Assembly (NCBI RefSeq): GCF_963664915.1
Contig: NZ_OY761810.1
Location: 696,661 to 760,660, forward strand
Length of the DNA stretch: 64,000 nt
Direction: 5' to 3'
Origin: an uncultured Caproiciproducens sp.
Lineage (GTDB): Bacteria > Bacillota > Clostridia > Oscillospirales > Acutalibacteraceae
Positions 8,213 through 16,411 of the stretch are shown here, one piece after another (the stretch's first letter is position 1; every line of letters begins with the position of its first letter). The position numbers were made by a program, and so were the translations under genes. The notes under the pieces were generated by a model. The model searched no databases. It was not told where the DNA came from and saw only the letters and a program-made list of their open reading frames with translations.

Positions 8213-8252
8213 TGGAGAGGTTGTAAGGGAGTTATTTTTACACCTCTCTTTT
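8213..8252 (+). terminator. Terminator after the thioredoxin-like gene
   Basis: Arms gagaggttgtaa and ttacacctctc (one bulged base) followed by ttttatttt. It separates the metalloid operon from the arsR promoter, so arsR is a separate transcript. Confidence 0.6.
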
Positions 8253-8274
8253 ATTTTGAGTAAAATTTTATCTG

Positions 8275-8304
8275 TTGACACTAATACAGCATTGCCTATA
8301 TAAT
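8275..8304 (+). promoter_or_regulatory. arsR promoter
   Basis: TTGACA at 8275-8280, an 18-base spacer, TATAAT at 8299-8304. The expected start site lies within the operator at 8312. Confidence 0.75.
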
Positions 8305-8311
8305 GGATTAT

Positions 8312-8327
8312 ATCAAGAATGCTTGAT
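8312..8327. promoter_or_regulatory. ArsR-type operator for autoregulation
   Basis: ATCAA-GAATGC-TTGAT, extended to atatcaag / cttgatat. It is the same core as the three sites around the promoter at 4440, so one regulator can control both transcripts. Confidence 0.78.
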
Positions 8328-8329
8328 AT

Positions 8330-8641
8330 ATGGAGGTGATAAATATAGATACTCAATTCTCTAATTATACAAATTGTTTTAAGGCATTGTCAGATGAGTT
8401 AAGGTTAAATATTCTTTTTTACCTTTATCAAAATGATGAGAAATGTGTATGCAGTTTAACTGAATACTTTAAGACATCACAATCGGCTCTTTCCTATCAT
8501 TTAAAAATACTTTCAGACAATGAACTGCTTTTAAAACGACAAGAAGCGGTTTGGAATTTTTACTCTTTGAATAAAGAGCATTTTATGTTTCCAATCTTAG
8601 AAAAAGCTTTTAAAAATCGATCTAAGCCACCCACTGTGTAG
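8330..8641 (+). CDS. arsR: ArsR/SmtB-family metalloregulator
   Basis: Winged-helix repressor of 103 residues. The metal-sensing helix contains Cys-Val-Cys at 39-41 (KCVCSLTEYF), as in arsenite-responsive ArsR, followed by the recognition helix SQSALSYHLKILS. On binding As(III) or Sb(III) such proteins leave their operator; ATCAA-N6-TTGAT sites at 4411-4513 and 8312 are the expected targets. The start is uncertain: ATG 8330 has no ribosome binding site in front, while a perfect GGAGGTGAT lies inside the frame at 8332-8340 and points to an ATA codon at 8345 or nearby. The 5' end is therefore provisional. Confidence 0.88.
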   Translation: MEVINIDTQFSNYTNCFKALSDELRLNILFYLYQNDEKCVCSLTEYFKTSQSALSYHLKILSDNELLLKRQEAVWNFYSLNKEHFMFPILEKAFKNRSKPPTV

Positions 8642-9036
8642 ACTGGTAAAATAAGAATGATTTCTATCAATAATTAGGACAAGCCTAACTATAAATATCA
8701 AAAATGCTCCTATCATTTTTGATAGAAGCTAATAATAAAGATATTAGGGTGCCATAAGTACTAAATGAACAGACTCGTAACTTCTTCTTACAAAAACAGA
8801 GACTGCCTCGTTATGAGACAGTCCCTGTTTTCGTTACGATTATACCGTTCAAAAAGAGAGTTAACTGTTTGTAATTTACCCGCAGCATAATTTTTGCAGT
8901 GATACTTTCAAGCAATCGCAATCATTTGGAACAAGCGCTCTGGTAACTAGTGGCCTTGCTTCTTCTGTAATTTTTATTTTATATTAGCCAAATCGATCAT
9001 TAACTTGATCAGTTCGTTGGTCGATAAATATTATGC
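8642..9036. other. Intergenic region with two hairpins
   Basis: No gene seen. An inverted repeat at 8696-8724 (tatcaaaaatg / catttttgata) resembles an ArsR-type half-palindrome but lacks the exact core. A clear stem at 8793-8832 (aaaacagagactg / cagtccctgtttt) could end transcription from either side. Confidence 0.5.
8793..8832. terminator. Terminator-like hairpin downstream of arsR
   Basis: 13-base arms with one mismatch and flanking A- and T-rich ends, suitable as a bidirectional terminator between arsR and the arsA relic on the other strand. Confidence 0.55.
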
Positions 9037-9681
9037 TTAAAGCTCATTTAACTTATCGCCTTTAATTTCATCGGCACTCCAAGCGATTACCGCAAAATTC
9101 CCGTTAGCGTGTTCATCCACCTTGTTAATCCACTCAATTTCATTGCTTGCCTTTGCAGCCAGCATATGATTGGTCGTACCTGTGTGATAGAGTGACGAAT
9201 TAATCACCCACCATTTAGTCGCAATACCCGCGCGCTTCAACTCGTCTTCAAGACGCATAGCCTCATAAACTGGAGTCGCTTCCGCAAGCGTAACAATGAT
9301 AACCTCAGTTTCGTCGGTGTTACGGAGCCTCGGCAATAGTTTCTTAGCAGATTCCGGAATATCGCCCTGTGAGCGTTTAATTTCCTGATTGTAGCTTTGT
9401 GTGGATTCAAGGAGCAAAAGCGTATGCCCGGTCGGTGCGGTATCGATTACAACGACTTGGTCTTTGGCCTTATCTACAATTTCAGCAAAGGCTCTAAACA
9501 CTGCGATTTCCTGCGTACAGGGAGAACGCAAGTCCTCTTCCACATAGGCAATATCCTCACCAGACATGGTTTCCCTTGCTTTGGAAAGTACTTCTTCCTT
9601 GTATTTGTCCAATTCTGCGTGTTCATCAATGCGGCTCATGGTGATGCCGCTGCTCTCATTAATGACAAATTTAAGATGCAT
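9037..9681 (-). pseudogene. arsA: arsA arsenite-pump ATPase, C-terminal fragment
   Basis: About 214 residues from one half of an ArsA/GET3-type ATPase. Visible family blocks are YVEEDLRSPCTQEIAVF (with the conserved Cys), the switch II sequence VVVIDTAPTGHTLLLLE, and VTLAEATPVYEA. The N-terminal P-loop (GKGGVGKT) that must precede these is absent: the reading begins at a junction near 9681-9690 with an unrelated gene. It can hydrolyse nothing, so it is a remnant of an arsAD-type system next to the active ArsR cluster. Confidence 0.8.
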
Positions 9682-9689
9682 TGCAGTTT

Positions 9690-9976
9690 CCCATAGTAAT
9701 TTTACTTGTCTGCAATACCTTGGTCCGTGTAAAATAGTCCATTAAACCCGTTGCACATTTTTTGTAATGCTCTTTTGTGGTAGCTGATAATTCGGCAGAT
9801 TCCAGATAAGTTGTGTAACTGGTAAAAAGGGTAGAATAATAGGAATTCAGCACAAGAGAATTTTTCGATGCGAAATATCTGCGAGTTAAAACTTTATGTA
9901 TGCTGTAGTCCTCTTCACTAATGGCTACAAAACGATTTTGCTCAGGGGTATATATCGAAACAATGGGGTTTCCCAT
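9690..9976 (-). pseudogene. Unrecognised gene, 3'-truncated
   Basis: Begins with a strong ribosome binding site (GTAGGAGGTC) and MGNPIVSIYTPEQNRFVAI, then a region rich in Tyr and Ser (NSYYSTLFTSYTTYLES). It reads about 95 residues and then runs into sequence that belongs to the arsA fragment, so the 3' end is lost. No family recognised. It may come from the element that disrupted arsA. Confidence 0.45.
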
Positions 9977-10191
9977 TTTTAATGACCTCCTACAACGTAT
10001 GAATTCCGGGATGTTGTTCGGGTAATTGAATTGGAATCATGGAAATTCGGAACCTGCCTTGCCCCGTAAATTGATTCCGCAGCAGGAACGGACTGGTACT
10101 TGGTACGATTTTCCGACTGCTTTCATATTTTATATTGATGCTTTTCATTCGTAAGAGCACCATTAAGATGATGTTGCCAGGAGGAAAACAA

Positions 10192-10908
10192 ATGCACTAT
10201 TCATTTAATGATCTCAATAACTTTTCAGACAGTCCTATTCGCACATTTAACTTAAATGCCCACTTTATCGGGCCAAATCCGTCTACCTCATTTAACCCCA
10301 GAAGTGTGTGCCCACGCATTCACGCTACTGCCTATGTGGGACCATTTTCATCGATTATTGGGGACGTAACTATTGGAGAAAATGTTTTTATCGCTCCCAA
10401 TGTCAGTATCCGTGCAGATGAAGGAACTCCGTTTTATATAGGCGTCAACACCAATCTCCAGGATGGCGTAATCCTTCACGGCTTGGAACACGGAAGAGTA
10501 TGCCACGACGGAAAAGAGTATTCCATTTATATCGGGAATGAAGTCAGCTGTACACACGGCTGTATTATTCATGGGCCGTGCAAACTGGAAAACCGCGTTT
10601 TCGTAGGCTTTCATGCCATCGTTCTAAATGCTATAGTCGGAGAAGGCAGTTATATTTCCGCCAATGCACTGGTAACGGGAGGTGTTCGGATCTCTCAAAA
10701 TCGGTACGTCCCAGCCGGAGCGATTATAGAAACACAGGAACAAGCAGACGCCTTGGGACCGGTTCCCGCCAGCCAAGAGGAATTTGCCGAGGAAGTGCAG
10801 CATATCAATCAGCAGTTCCCTCGTGCCTATTCGCTTCAGTTCGGGGCGACCAGATGTAGCTGCGGCCTTGCATGTGACTGTCACACCATACAGGCTGTTT
10901 TGGACTGA
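10192..10908 (+). CDS. Gamma-class carbonic anhydrase-like hexapeptide-repeat protein
   Basis: A 238-residue left-handed beta-helix protein; the repeats start at about residue 42 (RIHATAYVGPFSSIIGD) and run to about 175. Putative zinc ligands are His 96 (ILHGLEHG), His 122 and His 127 (CTHGCIIHGPC), with the family's 5-residue spacing of the last two; Arg 74 and Asp 76 (IRADEG) match the structural pair of the archaeal enzyme Cam. Likely reaction: reversible hydration of CO2. The C-terminus ends in a Cys cluster (RCSCGLACDC) not usual for the family. AGGAGG 8 bases upstream selects this start over in-frame ATGs further up. Confidence 0.82.
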   Translation: MHYSFNDLNNFSDSPIRTFNLNAHFIGPNPSTSFNPRSVCPRIHATAYVGPFSSIIGDVTIGENVFIAPNVSIRADEGTPFYIGVNTNLQDGVILHGLEHGRVCHDGKEYSIYIGNEVSCTHGCIIHGPCKLENRVFVGFHAIVLNAIVGEGSYISANALVTGGVRISQNRYVPAGAIIETQEQADALGPVPASQEEFAEEVQHINQQFPRAYSLQFGATRCSCGLACDCHTIQAVLD

Positions 10909-10952
10909 AAAAATGCTCTCCTGATTTTTTGATACCATGGAGAGCATTTTTG
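10909..10952. terminator. Bidirectional terminator between convergent genes
   Basis: Arms aaaatgctctcc and ggagagcatttt with an A-run before and T-run after. It sits between the carbonic anhydrase gene (plus) and the flavoprotein gene (minus). Confidence 0.75.
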
Positions 10953-10978
10953 TGGAATGAAACAAGCTGTCTAACGAC

Positions 10979-12319
10979 CTATCGGATTGCCTGCGGAAAA
11001 GAAAAAGTATTCATCGGATCGTACTGCCTTGCAATCTGCCGAAGTCTGCACATATTTCCGCCATAATAATCTTCTTCATAGTCTGCTAAACAGTTGTAGG
11101 GAAAATTGACATAAGATCCCGCCGTAAGCTGTTTTAAATATTGAAATTTATTATAGAGCCAGAATCTGTTGACAGAGGCATATCTGTCCTCCTCCCATAC
11201 GGACTGGATTCCCATAATATATGCGGTATCTCTGTAATAAAAGGCGGTGCATTGTTTCCCAACTTCATTGACCTTTCCTCCGAGAGCATAAACGCTCACC
11301 GCAGTATAAACTGAACCTTCCGCTCTTTCGTGAATCAGCTCGACGATTGTATTTATTTCCTTCATACTGTACTTGCGATTCACGAATCTGCCTGTAGATT
11401 GAAATTTTTCCGAATCGGGATATGCGTCCTGAATCTGCTGCATGGCTTCCAGAAATGACATTTCCTTAAGACTCAGCACCACTCCTCTCAGTTCAAAGGG
11501 CTGCAAAATTTGAGCGGCTTCCGCAGCAGAGCCGTAAAACAGACCCTTCCCATAAATCCCCTTCCCATCATCCTCAGAGTTATACAGACTTGCATTTATC
11601 GTCATTCTTTGATCCAGATCGGTTAGCCATTCCTGCCAGATATTCAAAAAGCTTGCCATCACGGACGGGGAAGCATCCAAATATTCCAATTCTATCAGCG
11701 TTACCTGCGTTATTTTGGCCGGCAGCTTAAACGTCATGGAGGTCACGATGCCGAAATTCCCACCGCCAGCTCCTCTACAGGCCCAAAACAAGTCAGAGTT
11801 ATGGTTATTATCCGCTTTCAGAAGATTTCCCTGATAATCAATCATTTCTAATGCTATCAGACTATCACAACCCAGCCCCAGATACCGACTGGAATATCCC
11901 CAACCGCCTCCCAGCGTATATCCGGCAACCCCGACGGTCGGACAAGTCCCTCCCGGAAACGGATATTCTCTTGCGCCTAAATAATCGTATATTTCACGAT
12001 TTTGGACACCACTCTGAAAAAATACAGAATTGTCGGCTTCATCAAGGTTGAGTTTCTTCATATGACTGACATCTATGACCAAAGCGTCATTGCCTGTCGA
12101 GTAACCCTGATAATGATGTCCTCCGGATCGAATCCGAATTTCGATCCCATTGTAGACGGCCCAGCAAACTGCATTTCGGACATCTTCGACCGAATAGCAA
12201 TAAACGATCATTATAGGGAACTTTTGAATTGCCCGGTTCCATTCCTGCCGCTTCTGCTCATATTCATTACTGCAAGGAGTAATAACCTTGCCGGTTAGTC
12301 CCTCAAAACTCTGGCCCAT
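10979..12319 (-). CDS. FAD-linked oxidase, berberine-bridge-enzyme type
   Basis: A 446-residue flavoenzyme with the PCMH FAD-binding domain (residues about 30-210) and a BBE C-terminal tail. The doubly tethered FAD is suggested by His in RSGGHHYQGY and Cys in PGGTCPTVGVAGYTLGGG; the tail YGGNMCRLRQIARQYDP is the usual BBE ending. Relatives such as B. subtilis YgaK oxidise sugars or secondary metabolites with O2 or another acceptor; substrate unknown. The ATG at 12319 is chosen over an upstream GTG because GGTGAT precedes it. Monocistronic by context. Confidence 0.87.
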   Translation of the reverse strand: MGQSFEGLTGKVITPCSNEYEQKRQEWNRAIQKFPIMIVYCYSVEDVRNAVCWAVYNGIEIRIRSGGHHYQGYSTGNDALVIDVSHMKKLNLDEADNSVFFQSGVQNREIYDYLGAREYPFPGGTCPTVGVAGYTLGGGWGYSSRYLGLGCDSLIALEMIDYQGNLLKADNNHNSDLFWACRGAGGGNFGIVTSMTFKLPAKITQVTLIELEYLDASPSVMASFLNIWQEWLTDLDQRMTINASLYNSEDDGKGIYGKGLFYGSAAEAAQILQPFELRGVVLSLKEMSFLEAMQQIQDAYPDSEKFQSTGRFVNRKYSMKEINTIVELIHERAEGSVYTAVSVYALGGKVNEVGKQCTAFYYRDTAYIMGIQSVWEEDRYASVNRFWLYNKFQYLKQLTAGSYVNFPYNCLADYEEDYYGGNMCRLRQIARQYDPMNTFSFPQAIR

Positions 12320-12586
12320 ATTTATCACCAGCTAATCCTAATATTCTACTAATGTTATATAATATGACAGTAACTTATTTTGTTTCACATCAAATAGATA
12401 AGCACTTCCTTTAAGTGCGGGATTAGTTGAAATTTATAAGTTGCGAATCACCAATTATGGTGCAAACCGGGAAACTGATGTACCGCATCGGCTTACAAGC
12501 GCTTTTTCACCGTCTATAACTACTTTGTCGGGCATTCACGCAAGGCTGAAGCTAATTTACATTGGTTGCTTTCAGGCGTATAATAT

Positions 12587-12605
12587 CAATGGTTTGCAGG
12601 CAATC
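12587..12605. repeat. Dispersed 19-bp repeat, copy A
   Basis: caatggtttgcaggcaatc is identical to 46222-46240. Similarity extends about 15 bases further with mismatches (gtaagtagtttttat versus gcaagcagtatttac). Each copy lies about 45 bases beyond the 3' end of a minus-strand gene. Confidence 0.7.
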
Positions 12606-12648
12606 CGTAAGTAGTTTTTATATACTTATCGAGCAAACAGCTAACACC

Positions 12649-12855
12649 TCAAGCCTTTGTGCAAACAATCCCTATCTCAAGCGAAGCAGGACTGTACTTT
12701 TCACCGGATAGATTGGACAATACTGCTTCCACATGAAATCCGCTTTCTCCAAGTTCAGAACGGATGGAATCAGGCGAAAAGAAAGACTGATAAATATGAT
12801 ATTCCTGTACACTATCTGAATCGAACACAGCGAAAAAATCGCAGCAGAATTCTTC
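12649..12855 (-). pseudogene. SAM-dependent methyltransferase, C-terminal relic
   Basis: The last 68 codons of a class I methyltransferase: FFSPDSIRSELGESGF, HVEAVLSNLSGEKYSP and LEIGIVCTKA, a pattern shared by the C-terminal strands of many small-molecule methyltransferases. A stop lies just upstream in frame (12856-12858) and the SAM-binding core is absent. Confidence 0.6.
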
Positions 12856-13230
12856 CTATTCTGAAAGGCTGCCATGTTGCAAACATCAACAAATGAAATG
12901 CCGAGGAAGAGGGGTAGCATACCCTTTCTTCGCTTCAAAGTCGCGAGCTTTTTCAAATTCATGTAAGCGAAAGTAAGCGTGACCTGCATCTTCACTTATT
13001 GCACCCACGCAGTTGAGTATAACGCATACAGTGCTCTTTTTTTGACATGTCGATGTCTTGGCTAATAATTTTGCAATTCATTTTCATTTGTTATGCGAAA
13101 GCCCTCAGCGTTAAACATGGCTTAATCGAATGTTTACAAAATGGCATGGCCGGCAGTTTTCAAGTCGGAACATGCTTCCAAAAGGCGCCACATCGGACCG
13201 AGTCTCTCCTCAATTTTCCTTTTGAGAATT

Positions 13231-13269
13231 AAGTGGCGGCTTTAAAATCTAAAATCAAAGCTGCCACTT
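13231..13269. terminator. 13-bp hairpin before the glycerate kinase end
   Basis: Arms aagtggcggcttt and aaagctgccactt with a 13-base loop. It lies about 120 bases beyond the stop of the minus-strand glycerate kinase and could terminate that operon, although no long T-run follows. Confidence 0.45.
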
Positions 13270-13386
13270 GACTGTTCAATTTTAGGCTTAAAATATTCTC
13301 CATCCAAACAACAGTTTTTTATTTCCGACGGTGGATACACAATTACTTATAGAAACTGCAAACTATTTAAGGGAACTTCCCGATAG

Positions 13387-14529
13387 TCATCTAGAGTTAA
13401 TTATGCCATTAGATAAAAGTCTCATTAGATTATCTACTGTGAGTCTGAGGTCTCTTTTACACCTTAGCTTAGCTTTCTCAAATGAGATTGCCTTCTGGTT
13501 GATACTGAAGACGGCGGTAACGCCTTCGTTATAAACTTCTTCAATATTGTCATCAATATCGCCTACAACAGCAATCAATGGAACTGCTTTTTTTTTCGAG
13601 CGATGTGCCACTCCGATAAGTACCTTTCCACTCAGCGACTGATGATCTATTTTCCCCTCGCCACTAATGACCAAATCGGCGCCCTCCAAGAGTGAATCAA
13701 AATTGACTACGTCTAACACAGTTTCAATCCCCATTTGTAGCTTACTATCTAGAAAAGCTATCATCCCTCCTCCCATTCCTCCTGCGGCACCTGCTCCAGC
13801 AATATCGGCTATATCTTTTCCCAAGCATTTCTTAATGACCTCTGCCAGATGTGCCAAATTACTATCCAGTTTCTTGACCATCGTAGCATCGGCACCCTTT
13901 TGCGGGCCAAATACAGCCGCTGCACCCTGTGGGCCACACAATGGATTGTTAATATCGCACATTGTTATAAATTCTACACCCTCAAGGGCAGGAGTAATGC
14001 CGCTAACATCAATGGAAGCAATATCGCATAGGGTTTCCCCCACAGGAAGGAATGGCCGGCCCATAGTATTGAGAAAGCGGACACCCAAAGCCTCGGCGGC
14101 ACCAGTACCACCGTCGTTAGTAGCGCTACCCCCAAGTCCTACTATGATTTTTTTGCAACCAGTTTCTGCAGCATGTTTGATTAACTGACCTACTCCATAA
14201 GTAGTCGCTTTTTCAACTCGCTTCTTTTCACCCACCAAAGGCAAGCCCGCCGCCGCTGCCATTTCCACCACGGCTGTATGATCCGGAAGCAGTCCATAAA
14301 AGCCTTTCACGTTTTCCCCGAACGGTCCCTTCACGGTAAGCCAGACTTTTTCTCCCCCTACAGCGTCCAAGAAAGAATCTACGCTGCCTTCTCCACCATC
14401 TGCCACCGGAATACTGATGACTTCTGCTTTCGGATAATAAGAAGAAATTGAATTTCTCATAATTTCACAGATTTCACTAGAAGACATAGTGCCCTTAAAG
14501 GAATCTGGAATTAGTAATATTTTCTTCAT
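13387..14529 (-). CDS. Glycerate kinase (GlxK/GarK family)
   Basis: A 380-residue type II glycerate kinase, which phosphorylates D-glycerate, usually to 2-phosphoglycerate. The N-terminus MKKILLIPDSFKGTMSS, the block PVADGGEGS, LGGSATNDGGTGAAEALG and CDINNPLCGPQGAA are all family hallmarks and the length is normal. The ATG at 14529 is preferred over one two codons earlier because GGAG lies 6 bases before it. It is the last gene of the operon with NagA, PTS and LarA-like genes, so glycerate is probably released from, or formed during, breakdown of the operon's sugar. Confidence 0.92.
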   Translation of the reverse strand: MKKILLIPDSFKGTMSSSEICEIMRNSISSYYPKAEVISIPVADGGEGSVDSFLDAVGGEKVWLTVKGPFGENVKGFYGLLPDHTAVVEMAAAAGLPLVGEKKRVEKATTYGVGQLIKHAAETGCKKIIVGLGGSATNDGGTGAAEALGVRFLNTMGRPFLPVGETLCDIASIDVSGITPALEGVEFITMCDINNPLCGPQGAAAVFGPQKGADATMVKKLDSNLAHLAEVIKKCLGKDIADIAGAGAAGGMGGGMIAFLDSKLQMGIETVLDVVNFDSLLEGADLVISGEGKIDHQSLSGKVLIGVAHRSKKKAVPLIAVVGDIDDNIEEVYNEGVTAVFSINQKAISFEKAKLRCKRDLRLTVDNLMRLLSNGIINSR

Positions 14530-14673
14530 GAGCATCTCCTTCTCTGACTAAAACTGGGCTGGTACTCAAAAGAGTCTGCGGATTTTATCGATAATGTGCC
14601 GCAGGCAGAAAAGAGAAATCGAAATTCTGCTATAAATCCATGGAATTGTTGAACCAGTATAGCGCATTCTGCC

Positions 14674-15828
14674 TCATATTTCACTTCTCGAAAATGGATC
14701 AAAAAGAATGCTTCCGTGCGCAATTACCATGACGATCTCCAGTTTATTGTCGAGAACCACGAGATCCGCCCACTTTCCTGTCCGGATGCTCCCGATTTTT
14801 TTATCTTCCCCGACCTGAATGGCGGGATTAATCGTGACGGATTTCAATGCTTGCCGCATCGGTATGCCGAATTCAATCAGATTCCGGAATTCCTGGTAGA
14901 GATTTGTAGTCGAACCCGCCAAGGTTCCGTCCGCAAGCCGGGCTTTTCCTTTCTCGATATACACTGCCTGACCGCTCCCAAGATTGAACACTCCTTCAGG
15001 TAAGCCCGTTGCTCGAAAGGAATCGCTAACTACTATCGTTCTGTCCTCTCCCAGCAGGCGGAAAGCCGTGCGCAAGGCCGCAGGGTGAACATGGAATCCG
15101 TCGCAAATGATTTCCGCCTTCACCCTGTCGTCGTCGAACACGGCACCGACGGCACCTGGATCTCTGTGCTGAAAGCCGGTCATGGCGTTGAACAGGTGCG
15201 TTACCAGAGAAATTCCTTGTTGGAAAGAGGCTTTCGCTTGCTCGTAGTCTGCGTCGGAATGCGCTAGGGAAACCCGGCACAGCTTGCTCGCTCGGGAAAC
15301 GAACTCCCCCGTCTCATCGTTTTCTGGCGCGATGTCTACGATTTTGATGATGCCTCCGCACTCCTTGAATAAAGTTTCAAATTCCTCGATATCCGGTTTG
15401 CAGATGTCCGCCGCCGGTTGGGCTCCCTTACGATGAACCGAAATATAGGGTCCCTCCATGTTCACGCCGAGAACGAAGGAGCCGCGTGGCGGGTCTTCCA
15501 TGCTATTCTTTACGGCGGAAAGCGCCGCTCGTAACCTGTTTTTGGGAACGGTCATGGTTGTAGGGCAGAACGAGGTGATGCCCTGCTGCACAAGATACTC
15601 TGCCATATGGGCCACGGATTCCCTTTTTCCGTCGCAGATATCCGCCCCCGCACAGCCATGAATGTGAATATCGACGAATCCAGGGACCACCGTGCAGCCA
15701 GTCAGGTCGATTTCGAGTTTCCCCGTCAGTACGGAGGCTATTCGACCGATTATATCCCCTGTGATTTCCAGATCGGCACGCAGAGGTTCAAAATTCTCGT
15801 CATAAATCAATGCGTTCTTCAGAATCAT
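14674..15828 (-). CDS. nagA: N-acetylglucosamine-6-phosphate deacetylase
   Basis: A 384-residue amidohydrolase that removes acetate from GlcNAc-6-phosphate in the cytoplasm. Family motifs: GFVDIHIHGCAGAD (metal site), MEGPYISVHRKGA, LAHSDADYEQA (metal His), THLFNAM, DGFHVHP and VSDSFRATG (catalytic Asp; usually DAM). The reading frame stays open 60 codons further upstream, but GGGAGGA before the ATG at 15828 and the family start MILKNALIYD decide the start. It lies in the PTS operon, so the imported sugar is an N-acetylated amino-sugar phosphate. No nagB is seen in the window. Confidence 0.92.
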   Translation of the reverse strand: MILKNALIYDENFEPLRADLEITGDIIGRIASVLTGKLEIDLTGCTVVPGFVDIHIHGCAGADICDGKRESVAHMAEYLVQQGITSFCPTTMTVPKNRLRAALSAVKNSMEDPPRGSFVLGVNMEGPYISVHRKGAQPAADICKPDIEEFETLFKECGGIIKIVDIAPENDETGEFVSRASKLCRVSLAHSDADYEQAKASFQQGISLVTHLFNAMTGFQHRDPGAVGAVFDDDRVKAEIICDGFHVHPAALRTAFRLLGEDRTIVVSDSFRATGLPEGVFNLGSGQAVYIEKGKARLADGTLAGSTTNLYQEFRNLIEFGIPMRQALKSVTINPAIQVGEDKKIGSIRTGKWADLVVLDNKLEIVMVIAHGSILFDPFSRSEI

Positions 15829-16102
15829 CGTTTGTTCCTCCCAGATATGAGTTGTTTTGTTTTCCAATAGCGCTGAGCACTTCATCGTCCGTGACGTGCG
15901 ATCCCAATGAATCTGCGGGATGGAGCTATGGGAGACCTCCGGTGTAAGCGTGTAGAACAGCCGCCCGCTCCAAAATTTCCGCCTTGCTATCGCCGCGCGC
16001 ATCGACACAGCTTTCCGTTTGTATTTCAGAAGGGCTAACCCCCTGATTGCGATACCCTCGGAAGCACCGATCCCATGAATTTAGTTCATAGATACACCCA
16101 AC

Positions 16103-16360
16103 TTACAGGTTTTTCCGGCAACATGCCTGAAGCATTTCATATTCCGACGTCTCGTTTTCGCCTTCCACTTTCAATGCTATTATGTCGCCTTGCTTGATAC
16201 CGAGTTCTAGTATTGCGAACAGGCGTTTCGCGTTCGCGGTCTTGTTTCCCAGTGAAATTCGCACCTCAGAGGCGCAACCCTGTGCGCACCGAGCCAGCAG
16301 GCCGGCTGGCCGGGCGTGAATTCCCTCCGGGGCTTGAATCGTATAGTCAAATTTTTGCAT
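16103..16360 (-). CDS. HPr-like phosphocarrier lacking Ser46
   Basis: An 85-residue HPr-fold protein carrying phosphate from enzyme I to IIA. The active-site His15 is present in GIHARPAGLL. The regulatory Ser46 of Bacillota HPr (NAKS) is replaced by Arg (TANAKRLFAI), so HPr kinase cannot phosphorylate it and it should escape CcpA/HPrK control. The C-terminal helix is also divergent and Cys-containing (MLQACCRKNL). It is encoded between the IIA and nagA genes and is probably a dedicated paralogue rather than the general HPr. Confidence 0.88.
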   Translation of the reverse strand: MQKFDYTIQAPEGIHARPAGLLARCAQGCASEVRISLGNKTANAKRLFAILELGIKQGDIIALKVEGENETSEYEMLQACCRKNL

Positions 16361-16411
16361 ATATCAGTGTCCTTTTAAAAGCAGTTCGGCCACGCTGAGG
16401 CTTGTCTTTGT

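Larger units (their letters stand above)
12329..13386. other. 1-kb region without an intact gene
   Basis: Holds a copy of a dispersed repeat (12587), the C-terminal relic of a methyltransferase on the minus strand (12649-12855), and a hairpin at 13231-13269. A minus-strand stretch near 12935-12990 reads VTLTFAYMNLKKLA, which resembles the end of some transposases, but it is too short to assign. The rest shows nothing I can support. Confidence 0.6.

Noticed and set aside
12860-13010. Transposase C-terminus (VTLTFAYMNLKKLA) on the minus strand
   Set aside because: Only about 14 residues fit and another frame reads equally well; too little to annotate as an element.
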